Shown piece after piece: positions 1 through 12,500 of a stretch of DNA of 64,000 nucleotides. The translations under genes were made by a program, and so were the position numbers. Under the pieces are notes generated by a model. The model was not told where the DNA came from, ran no database searches, and was given only the letters and a program-made list of their open reading frames with translations. The DNA is from Patagioenas fasciata (Eukaryota; Chordata; Aves; Columbiformes; Columbidae): assembly GCF_037038585.1 (NCBI RefSeq), contig NC_092523.1, forward strand, positions 32,589,501 through 32,653,500, in the 5' to 3' direction. Within the stretch, counting starts at the first letter, position 1. Each line of letters opens with the position of its first letter.

Positions 1-386
1 TATAGTCCAGTTGGGCAACTGTGTGCATCAAGGATCTTCTCTATGCAGAAAGCAATACTAATTTAGGTGTGAATCATCCAAATCTTTTATAAGATAGACA
101 TATACCTTGAAAACCTCTTGTATTGTTGTAGATATAGCAGATGATGATTTGTAGCTGCTTCTGATTGCTTAAAAAAATTTAAAAAAAATCTGTTGGAGAG
201 ATGGATATTGATAGATTCCAGATGTCTGGACAGATTTTATATGGGGTTGATTTTTTTTTTGTTTGTTTTGTTTTTTAAAAGGGTCAGGACAAATTCCCAT
301 AAAAGCCAGTTAATAAAACGGCTGAAGTAAAATTCCACCGATATCAGTTCTTAAAAAGTTAACATGAGTAATGCATTTTGCCCTAG

Positions 387-544
387 AAATCCTCAAGGAA
401 TCAGTAGTTGGAGTGACATAAATAGCAACTCAAATGTACAGTGTGGAACTAATAACAGAGATGGAAGACATCTTAATACAGACTGCGAAATAAATAACAG
501 ATCTGCTGCTAACATAAGGACTCTAAAAATGTCGTCAACTTTAG
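387..544 (+). CDS. PCM1: PCM1 coding exon w1
   Basis: First PCM1 exon in the window. The acceptor is tttgccctag before 387 and the donor is gtatgt at 545. It starts on the last base of a split Arg codon and ends on the first base of an Asp codon. It carries NNRDGR and [12 protein letters not shown], both characteristic of PCM1. The open frame continues upstream to an ATG at 364, but that stretch is intron. Confidence 0.93.
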
Positions 545-3500
545 GTATGTTCTGAAATCTTCTAATTACTTTTAGTCTTGGTACAAATAATTCTGATAGC
601 TATAGAGAATTTGGGAGAACCTTGTTTGATGCGCAGAATGTTCAAAAGCCTAATCATTAAGCTGATCTTTTTCTAATGTCCAGTAATTACAGTGGACTTC
701 AGAAGTTCAGTAATGTGTCACTGGTGCTGTTTTGTTTCCTCCTCTCCCTGCCTCCAGACTGTCATAATAGAGAGGATGGCAAAGATACTGATCTACCCCA
801 ATGTGAAGATGAAGAAGTGGAAGAAGATAGAGTTAGTGAAGATTCTGCATCTAGTCACAGAAGCAGCATGGGTGATGCTGCTGGAGATGCTGAGTTTGAG
901 CAGAAGATCAATAGGCTTATAGCTGCAAAACAGAAACTTAGACAATTACAAAACCTTGCTGCTATGGTGCAGGTATTTTATGAATATAAATTTGTGCAAC
1001 AAAAATGTATCTTATTTCATGTAATGTATAACTTTTAATAGGGGAAATCACTCTCCTTAGTATAGTATTCAAACTACTCATTTTTATGCTGGGAAAAAGG
1101 GATACCGCTTGGGTTTTTTGAAGGCAAGAGTGATACTTCCTGGAGTTCAAATCTGGAATTTTACTGGGGGATACTAACCTAACAGAAGAATGGCCTTAAT
1201 ACCTTAGCACTTGGTTACAAAATAGAAACCAGGAAGTATTAATATTTTTTAAATTATACTGATCTACATATTTAAGCTTATAATGAATATTCATCAGTTT
1301 TAGTATTTGAATCCTAGGTTTTGCAGCATTGTTCAATTTAAAATCTTCGGATGTTGCAATATGTTTGAGTTGGGGTGTTTTGGGTTGAGTTTGGCGGGGG
1401 TGTATTTGGATTTTTTTTTATAATCTCGAGGGCCAGCTATGAATTGACACTATTTTTAAATTTAGAATATCTTATGCTAATTTAGTGATGTTTATTAAAA
1501 ACGTTTTCATGAATCTAATGCACCTGCAGAGGCTCACATTTGAGCACTGTTTAGTGTAATATCCACATACTGAATACACATAGGTGTATCAGAAATGTAA
1601 AGGCTTTATGTGAGAACTCTAAAACCAGTCTCAATAAGAAAGTGTTTTCCGTAAGTATAAACACTCTGCTGTTATTTCAGAATTATACTGCTATCAAAAC
1701 TTCTCAGTATCTGGGTCAGGCTTGTTTTTATCATCACTATAGAGATGTTAACTGTACAGTAGTATAAATCAGAATTAGATAATACAGCAGCTCCCTTAAT
1801 AAATAACCTAATTAATGGCATATCTTCAATCTTTCCTTCGTGTTTAGAAGGCTGCTTATCTGTATGTACTGAGTAATGGTACTGTAGGTTGGCATAACTG
1901 TGTCATACTTGGTCACTGATGATAATCTCTCCTGTTCAGCAGGTTCTGTATTAAGAATGATCATGTTGGAAAACAAAAGAAGCAGTGGCTACAGCTTTAA
2001 TATTTTCAATTTAGGTTGAGAACTGAAAATAGAAAAAGAAAACAAGAGAAGTAGAATAGAGAACCACGTAGAAGACTGTCTCTAAAATATTTTAGATTTG
2101 TCTTTCAAGAGTAATTATGGTTTTATTTTAAGCTGTTAATAGTAACATTTAACTTCTTGACTACAGTATTTAAGCACCCTTGTTCACCTCCGTTTCCTCT
2201 TTTCACCTCCCCCTTTGTTTCTTGACATGTCTGTGTGTTTCTATCCACTCAGTTGTAGGGATAAAATACAGCTCAAGTGGTTCATGCTTCCAGAGACAAA
2301 TTGTTTTGCATTTGTAGTGGAAATTTCAGTAGCGTGAGCTTTAACTTTAAGATAATTTAACTTAGAATTTAAAGTCATGATACCATGAAGATGATGACTT
2401 CTCAGTTTATGTGATCTGAACTAAAGATAAAGCTATTCAGACTGTTTAGTTTTGAAAAATGGGTTTAGACAAATGAAACTTTTTACGTTTTGTGTGTCAA
2501 CTTGGAAATAGCCTAACTGCCTTCCTGACAACCTTTTAGGATGATGATCCAGAACCTCAGACAACAATTGCAAATGCATCTAATATTGGTGACTTGTTTT
2601 TGGGTGAGATGGAAGAGACAAAGCAGCAACCAAACAATGTCCGAGCTAGTACCAACAAGTTACAAAAAGATGTAGGACTGAATGAAAAAACAAGGTATGC
2701 CTTTGTCAAAAGGTAATACAATCATTCTTTAGGCAACTTCTTGCCAAGTAATATGGGGATAACTTTATCTACACAGAGAAAAGTTTTATGAAGCTAAACT
2801 TAAGCAGCAGCAACAGGAGCTTAAGCAGTTACAAGAAGAAAGAAGAAAACTGATTGAAATTCAAGAAAAAATTCAGGTGTTACAGAAAGCATGTCCTGAC
2901 CTTCAAGTAGGTGGAATGTATTTCTTTGCTTTCTTAAGCTGTTGAACAACAAAACATAAAATGTATTTCACACCATTTTTTCACTATAAAAACTGGAAAA
3001 AAACTTTAAATTGGCAGTACTTGTATCCTGTAAGCAACTGGACTTCTAAGCCGATAGAAGAGCTCTGGTTATCCCATTACACTGTAGGTTCTTGCTCAGC
3101 GGTTGCTGTGTTCAGCTCTAATTTCACTGTAGTATGTCCTCAAAAGCCTTGATTTAAAATCTTGAAAGACACAGAACCTTCTTTCTTGCTTACAGCTTGA
3201 CATTTGCCTGTCTGTACCTGCCAGTCACCTCATCCTCACTCCTCCCTAGCCATTTGCATGGTCTGGTATTTTGAAACAATATTGTGTCTTGTAAGCATGA
3301 TCAACACTTTGTTGTAGTCAAACTTAACTACACTGTACTGTATTGTTTCTCATACACTTTGAAGATCAACTTTTTTCCTATGAAATAAGCAGTAAATTAT
3401 CAATACTGTGTGCATCTACAGCATTATGTAAGATTATACTACATAAAAATAAGGTTTGTAGATTCCTGGCTAAGTTCTGAAATAAGTATTTAGCCTTAAT

Positions 3501-6500
3501 TTGAAAATATCTTTTTGGTGAACACTAATTCTCCTGTCTCATAAAGACTGAACTGTGTTGGGTTTTAACAACAGGTAAGTTTTAGGCAGTTACTGTACTC
3601 TATTTTGCCATTTTGCTTTTTTTTTTTTCAGTTGTCAGCTGGCTTGGGTGACTGCACAGCAAATAGACAGGCTTCACCAGCAACATCAACTCCGGCCATG
3701 AATGAGTATAACACAGCTGGCAAGCCTTCACTTGAATTTGATGAATCTGTACCGGTAGGCAATGAGGTATTTCATACTTGATATTCTGTGACTTAAAAAA
3801 GGTTTAAAAAGTCAAAAGGTCTCAGTAACTTGCACACATTTTTAAGTATTTGGCATGGGGAGTGGAGTAGTAACCACTCTAACAAAGTGTGTATAACTTC
3901 TTCATTTAATTTTTGGAAAGAAAGAAATATTGACCTGAACTGGCAAGAGATCTTTACTCAAATATAGCAGTTGTTGCCAAATATTAATGTGGAAGTTGAA
4001 TTAACTTTGAATTTGTACTGTCAACATTTGATAGCGTATACCACAGGCAGGTCATCTATGAAGAAAATGCTGGCAGTATTTGAAACCTAGTTTGTTTTCT
4101 ATGCATCTTTCTTCCTCTTTTCCCCTGAAGTTCATATCTTAAATAATGATATGGATATTACTTAGTCTTTCTGAAAATTATGATCATATTTGTAGGTGTG
4201 GAGGGTTATGGGATGAAAACTGCTGGCTAGACTTGACATCTGAAACAAATATCTGAAAAAATACCTTTTTTAATAGAATCAGAGAATGTTAGGGATTGGA
4301 AGGGACCTCAAAAGATCATCTAGTCCAATCCCCCTGCCAGAGCAGGAACACTTAGTTGAGGCTACGCAGGAATTGTGTCCAGGCGGGTTTTGAATGTCTC
4401 CAGAGTAGGAGACTCCACACCCCCCCTGGGCAGCCTGTTCCAGTGTTCTGTCACCCTCACTGAGAAGTTTCTTCTCAAATTTAAGTGGAACCTCTTGTGT
4501 TCCAGTTTGAACCCATTACCCCTTGTCCTATCATTGTTTGTCACCAAGAAGAGCCTGGCTCCATCCTCGTGACACTCATCCTTTATATATTTATTAACAC
4601 TAATAAGGTCACCCCTCAGTCTCCTCTTCTCCAAGCTAAAGAGACCCAGCTCCCTCAGCCTTTCCTCATAAGGGAGGTACTCCACTCCCTTAATCATCTT
4701 TGTGTCTCTGCACTGGACTCTCTCCAGCAGTTCCCTGTCCTTCTTGAGCTGAGGGGCCCAGAACTGGACACAATATTCCAGATGTGGTCTCACCAGGGCA
4801 GAGTAGAGGGGAAGGAGAACCTCTCTTGACCTACTAACCACTCCCCTTCTAATACACCTCAGGATTCCATTGGCCCTCTTGGCCACAAGGGCACAGTGCT
4901 GGCCCATGATCATCCTGCTGTCCACCAGGACCCCCAGGTCCCTTTCCCCTACGCTGCTCTCTGATAGGTCATTCCCCAACTTACACTGGAACCTGGGGTT
5001 GTTCCTACCCAGATGCAAGACTCTACACTTTCCCGTGTTAAATTTAATTAAATTTTTCCCCACCCAGCTCTCCAGCCTATCCAGGTCTCGCTGGATGACA
5101 GCACAGCCTTCTGGCGTGTCAGCCACTCCTCCCAGCTTCATGTCATCAGCAAACTTGCTGATAGTACACTCTATTCCCTTGTCCAAGTAATTGATGAATA
5201 TATTGAATAATATATTGAATATATTGAATAATACTGAACAGTACTGACCCCTGAGGCACTCCACTAGATACAGGCCTCCAACTAGACTCTACCTCATTGA
5301 CCACGACTCTCTGGCTTCTTCCCTTCAGCCAGTTTGCAGTCCGTCTCACCACCTGATCATCCAGTTCACACTCCCTCAGTTTGGCTGTAAGAATGCTGTG
5401 GGAGACTGTGTCAAATGCCTTACTGAAGTTAAGGTAGACCACATCCATCGCTCTGCCATCATCCATCCACCTCGTTATGTCCTCATGAAAGTCAATGAGG
5501 TTGGTCAAGCACGACTTCCCCTTGGTGAAGCTATGTTGACTGCCCCTAATGACCTTCTTATCCTTGATATGCCTTGAGGTGGCACCAAGGATAAGTTGTT
5601 CCATCACTTTGCCAGGGATGGAGGTGAGGCTGATTGGTCTGTAGTTACCCAGGTCCTCCTTCCTGCCCTTAATAGACTTTCTTTGTGAGTTGCATCAGCA
5701 TTCTTGTAAGCTTTTTTTGACAGTTTAGGTGAGGCTGCTTGGGCAATGCCTGTATTACTGTCATTAAAAGCCAAATTTTTGTTTTCCAAGAAGAGAATAT
5801 CAGAACTTTGGCATCTTCCAAATAAGCATTATAGGACAACGTATCTCTTTTCACTGAATAAAAGGTCTGAATTCTTCCTGATAAAAAGAAGCTCTCTCTA
5901 AAATGATTCTGCTGATGCAATTGTTAACACTTTACAAACAGTTTGTGTTATTAATTATCAAACTACGTATAGACTTTAGCTGGAAAACTTCTAAGCACCA
6001 CCAGCTAGTTCAGTTGCTTTTAGACTTGAGTCCATTGTCACTTGCCGTTCTCTCTTAAGTCTGTGTTTTCCAGTCTGGTTCGCTTACACAGTTGTTTTAT
6101 TGTGTTACGCTGTTAATGTGTTTGTAAAAGTACCTTGCTGTTTATGCTTTCACTGTATCTAATTTAAGGTGAAGGCCTCTTTCTTACCTGTATCTTTACC
6201 CGTTATGTGGTGTTCTTTGCAAATCATGGCTTCCTTAGGTCTTGTTCAAACATACACGGCACCTTGAAGTTTCCGCAGGTTGCAAGAAAATCTTTTTGTT
6301 GCATTCTCTGCTTTATCAAAGAAGTACTCTGCACAATTTTCAGGTGTCTCCAGGTGGTAGTATTCTACCATGCTACTTAGAGAGCTAACTAATAATGCAT
6401 AAATTATATGAAAAAAACAGCCTGCAGTGAAACATGTGCTACTTTTCTTGAAAAATTCTGTCCTATAATGTTTCATTACCTTCTTAGATTTTGTAGTATT

Positions 6501-9500
6501 TGAGATAAATAATGAATACTGGATGTATTTTGCAGCTTTCTCTGGCGTGGCCTCAGTTACAGTACAATACCAATACCTAAGCAAAAAGGTATAAGCGTAG
6601 TGTCAAATACAGGAATTCTAACTTGCTTTAGTTTAGGTTGTATTTATTTTGTTTCTATTCTGATGGTTTCTGTTTTACTGCAGTTATGGTCTGAGATGAG
6701 AAGACATGAGATTTTAAGAGAAGAATTGCGACAAAGAAGAAAGCAACTGGAAGCTCTAATGGCTGAGCATCAGAGGAGGAAAGAGCTCGCAGAAACAATA
6801 TCTACTGTTGCTGCGTCTGTTAAAAGTGAAGGATCAGAAGCTCAGCGTACTCCACAGCAGAGTAGGACTGAAAAGTAAGAACATGAGTCAGTGTTATTTG
6901 GTGCTTCTGTTAAGCAAGATGTCAGCCTTGGGGCAGTTTCTTGTTTTCATCTAGCACTGAACATGATGATATGACAGAGCAATAAATTAATTTCTTGACT
7001 ATATAAAGTGACTGTTAGTTGGTAACTTGCCAGTTTTATGGGTCTTCCCAAGTATATTTAGTATCCCTAGGTGAAAAATCACCTGAGGAGAATGTATGGA
7101 AAATGCCAAATGATTGGAGTAATTTTTCTTAATCTCTACACCATTTGTAACAATAGTAAAGTGATAGTTTTCCAAAACAGTAAATAGTTTTATTTAACTG
7201 TCCCAGTATCAGAAGAATACTAGTTTCATTTTATATTGGTGAAGTAATGTTTAAATTACTTTTGGTGCAACTTGATTAATTGAAGATAGACAGTCTTGTA
7301 GTTGTCAACACATTGTTCTAATAATTTGTCATAAACCAAAAAAACCAGTACTCCTCCCTTCCCAAACATCCCTCTCTTTTTTTCTATTTTTATTCCTTCC
7401 CCCTCCCCCTGCAAAAAAAAAAAAAAAATGTTCAGTAGGACAATGGCTACCTGGGGAGGTTCTACGCAGTGTGCACTAGATGAAGAGGATGGAGATGAAG
7501 ATGGTTATCTCTCTGATGGAGTTGGTCAGGCAGAAGAAGAAGATGATGATGCGTCAAGTGCGAATGACAGTTTCTCTGTTTATCCCAATAACAACGTACC
7601 AGAAAATGCGTATTTTGTTAAAGAAAACAAGGATAGGTTAGTGGCATTACTTGTTGATTTGATGCTTGTCAGAGTATGTTTGAAAGGGGTGGGAGAAGCA
7701 TTGCATTAATTACAAGGCATCCTTTTACAGCAAAGTGCAAAGTCCTGCTTGCTATGGAGCTCTGTGTGATGGTACTTTCTTGTCTGAGTCTCTGTAGCTG
7801 CAATGTGTATAGCTAATTTGATTATTTATTCCATTTACATTCGTATTAAATGTCTACTGTTGAGCTCTGCAGTTGTGTTACAGTAGTTCCTTGTGTTACA
7901 TGTTGTTTAAATCAACTTAAGATAACCTATATGAAATTTTTGCTGTGATATTGATTAGTCTCTTCAAAAAAAGTAATTCAGAGAATTAAACTAACTGATT
8001 TTTTTGCTTTCAAATTGTTGGCTTTTGCAGCTTTAAAAACTATTTCATATTAGATTTATTTTTAATTAACATGAATATTTTAAACTCTTGCTTGCCTGGC
8101 TGATTTCCTTAGTAAACTTTGTGTGACTAGATGAAAATTCCATATTAAAAGTAATGTATATCTCTTCAATTGGTTTCCTCTGTTTTTGATACCAAAATAA
8201 TTTTAGTAGATAACAACCTTCTAGTCAGTAGCTGAACCTCTTAATTCTTAATTTATTATGTTGGTGGCTTCTATTTTCATCTGAGTACCTATTATATATT
8301 GGTAATGGATGATACTGAAAACAAGATCCAGAAACATCCTTAGCATTTATTTTTTGACAGTGGTTGTCAGTTGAATGATTGCTGTCTGATGTTTGTTTAG
8401 GCTAATGTTGGATTGACAAAATCACATGGGTCATCAGCTGGCATGCTGAAATGGCCTGTTCCAAGTGAGTTGTTGATGTACAACTGAAACATAATTTGGA
8501 TACTGGAAGTACCGTAAGAAGTGGTTTGAAATGTCAGCTTTTGTCGTCATTCTTCTTTTTCCCCTCAACGCAGGTGGAAAAATTACCGTCCTCTTTCAGC
8601 AGATGGAAATTATCGTCCATTGTCTAAGGCCAGACAACAGCAAAACATAAGTATGCGACGTCAGGAAAACCTTAGGTGGATGTCTGAACTTTCATATGTG
8701 GAAGAAAAGGAACGATGGCAAGAGCAGATCAATCAGTTGAAGAAACAGCATGAATTTAGTGTCAGCATTTGTCAAACTTTGATGCAGGATCAGCAGGTAA
8801 ATATGAAGAGCAGTTATTTTGCTGTTCTTACTTTGTCTTTTTGGTTTTGATTTTGTTTGTTTGTTTATTTTTTCCTCTAAATGTTTCCAGCAATAAGTTC
8901 TATTGGTCACTGTCATGTATTTTCTTTCCACAGACCCTCTCTTGTCTTCTACAGACTTTGCTTACAGGCCCTTACAGTATGATGCCGAATAATGTTGCAT
9001 CTTCACAAGTACATCTTATTATGCATCAGCTAAACCAGTGTTACACTCAACTGACATGGCAGCAGAATAATGTCCAGAGGTTTGTTGCCTGTACTAGTGT
9101 TCGACTGTGGATTTTGAAATGCTTCAGTAACAAGAGAACATGGTTATGTGAATAAAAGATTACAGATAATGGTTAAATATGAGACTATTGAACTTCTGAG
9201 TTGATTACAAGTTTTTGAAATTGTATGCAGCATTTTTGGTTGTTCTTTTTTTACCACTGCTTTAATGCATGAGATGCTTCTTTTTTGAGTAATTTTTCAT
9301 GAAGAGAACTGAGAGTTGGCATCTCTTCCAAAAATCTGTTGCAATACCTTTATTTGGCTTTTTTGGTTTAGACTTACCTTCCTTGAATATGCTTGTATGT
9401 CTGTAGTCTTTGCTGCCTGGCAAGATTCTGGATTCTAATGGTTGTGGAAAGATGGTGGAAAAGCTTTTTGTACTTTCTTAGTGTTGTCAGTCAGAATTTA

Positions 9501-12500
9501 TGCTTACTTTTGCTACATTTGTATGTACTACTTTTGCCTTCTGAAGAATGATCTTTTTTGAAAAAAAAAAAAAAAAAAAAGTAGTAATAGTAATTTTAAC
9601 TTACCACATGAAACTTCAAACTCTTCATCTCTTTTTTTCTATTCAATAAGCGGTATGTATTCACTGGCCTCGTAAAATTTTAAAGTATGCCACTTCTGTA
9701 AATATTTTGTATCTTTGGTATTTTATATTCATGTTTCATTTTCAGCCTGCTTATTTTTTTGGTATCTAGTCAATGTTTTGTTGTTCTTGCAAGAATGTTT
9801 AACTTCTGTAAATATGACCACTAGTACAGAGTGGTTGATTTTAATCCTGAGTGACAAATGGTTTTAAATACAAGTTGGTTTTGTTGTGTGTGTGTGTTTC
9901 GTTTTTTTTTTTTTTTTTGGTGTGTGTGTGTGGGTTTTTTGTGTGTTTTTTGTTTGTTTTTTTTTTTTACTGTCTTAATGGAGCAGATCTTTGCATACAT
10001 TACATGGGGCAAGTGAAATAATAGGAATCTCAAATTACTTGAGTATAGATTTACAGCACTGCCTTTTTCCAAGTGCTTGTTTTCCCTTGTTTTCAAGGTT
10101 GAAACAAATGTTAAATGATCTTGTGCATCAACAAGAACAACGACGATATGAAGAGAAGTCATCAAGAAAGGATAGAGGCAGTAGTGTACCCCCACCTCCA
10201 TCTCCTATTTTCTGTCCGTTCAGCTTTCCTCCACAAACTTTGAACCTGTTTAATGTACCAGGATTTACTAATTTTTCTTCCTTTACTCCAGGTGAGTATT
10301 ACTACAGGTGTGAAAGGTAATATGAATTTTTAAAATTACCATTCCCTCATGTAATTGCAATCTTAATATGAACTCTGATTTTTCCTTTATATTGAAATGG
10401 TCTTAAACAGTCCTTGAATGAACATGCTAATGAGCGTGTTAATGTTTATTGACCAACAATAAGCTTTTGCACACTTTCAACAATCATTTAATTCTGTTCT
10501 AAGTGAACCCTCTTATTCTAAGGTGACACTTGGTAATTATGTCTCTTTTTCTGAGAACTTCCAGTGCTTATTTTTGTTTGAAGTACCTGTGAATGGAGTG
10601 TGTTACTAATTTGTGTTCCCATCAGAGATACAGAGTAACTGGTGACTTGTGTACAGTGTTGCTAATCTCATTACCAAATCTACTTTAACTGTTTAATTTG
10701 AAATGGAAAAAAAAATATGTATTTTACTATATCATTAGAAGCTTTTAAAGCTGTCTTAATAAAGTATTTCAGCCTTTTCACAAAACCAAGAAATAGGCAG
10801 AAACCTAGATTGTAGCTTTCAGATTTTAAAGTCTGTGTTTTGTTTAAGGTTATGTGGAACCTGCACAGAAGAATAGTTATGTTCAGTTTGCCACTACTTT
10901 AAAGATTCTAAAATTAAAATAATTATTTTGAATTTGACTTCTTTGGCCCTGTGAATCACAGAATCAACTGGGTTGGAAAAGACCTCAGAGATCATCAAGT
11001 CTAACCCTTGGTCCAACTTCAGTCCATTTATTAGATCATGGCACTAAGTGCCATGTCCAATCTCAGTTTAAAAGCCTCCAGGGACGGTGAGTCCACCACC
11101 TACCTGGGTAGGCCATTCCAGTCTCTGACCACTCTCTCTGTAAAGAATTTCTTTCTAATATCCAGCCTAAATTTCCCCTGGCAGAGTTTAAGCCCATGCC
11201 CCTTTGTCCCATTGCTAACTGCTTGGGAGAAGAGACCAATCCCCACCTGGCTATAAGTTCCCTTCAGATAGTTATAGAGAGTGATGAGGTCACCTCTAAA
11301 CCTCCTCCAGACTAAACAACCGCAGCTCCCTCAGCCTCTCCCCATAGGTCTTGTGCTCAAGTCCCTTCACCAGTCTTGTTGCTCTTCTCTGGACCCGCTC
11401 CAGCACTTCAATATCTTTCCTGAACTGAGGGGCCCAGAACTGAACACAATACTCCAGGTGTGGCCTCACCAATGCAGAGTACAGGGGAAGGATCACTTCC
11501 CTTGTCCTACTGACCACGCTATTTTCGATACAGGAATGCTCTTTTTTGATACAGGAATATTTGTACAATTGCAAATTTCTTGTCACTTTGATGGTTGCTG
11601 AAGTATTGATAAAGCCTTTATGCAGACAGAACTCTGTCTTTTGGAACTGATGTCATTTTTACCTTCACTTGTAGGACCCCTTTATTGGGATTTCTTGAAT
11701 TTCCTTCATCTCTCCACTAATGGGATTGCAATGGCATGTGTAGTATCCAATAATGTTTGAAACCTGCATTTAAGATAATTTTGATTATTACAGTGCTTTT
11801 AGGATGACAACAGTTTTTGCTTACCTTCCCCACTGTATTTTGGCTTCATAATTTTATGTTGCTACACAATATGTCTCAAATTTGACTTATCACACAGATA
11901 ATTGAGGTAGCATTTTCTGACTTGTTTCCTTTGTAGATATTAACTATAATCCAGTGTTTCCTTCTGGTTTTGGAGATTTTGCACACAATATTTCTCCACA
12001 CAGCAGTGAGCAGCAGCAGCAACATCCTCTAGATCATAATGCATCTGGGAAAACTGAGTATATGGCGTTCCCCAAACCTTTTGAAAGCAGTTCCTCTAGT
12101 GGAGCGGAAAAACAAAGGTATTTAATGTGACAGTGCAACTCTGCTTTAATGATTTTTTTCCTCTCCTTGCTCTCCTTTCTGGGGATTATGGGAATTCCTC
12201 ATTCTTTTTGGGTATTTATCTCCCAGGTAAATAATGGAATTACAAGATGAGCTTCACTTCTGCAGTTTCCAGTTTAGATATTTTTACTTTTTTTTTTTTT
12301 TTCTTCACTAAAGTGTTCTGGTTTTCTGTATATTAACTAATGCATTGTTTCAGAAATATGTTAAGGTGAAATACAGTGTTGGAGTGGTTTTATACATTTT
12401 TTAAATGGAGGAAGATTTCATTTTGATGGTTTTTGAAACTGAGCTGTTTGAACAACTAGAGGTTATAATTTCAGTGAATACTTACTTTTTGTGCTACTGT

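Noticed and set aside
4870-5190. Plus-strand frames opposite the CR1 element (also 4375-4829)
   Set aside because: They are reverse-strand shadows of the CR1 reverse transcriptase.
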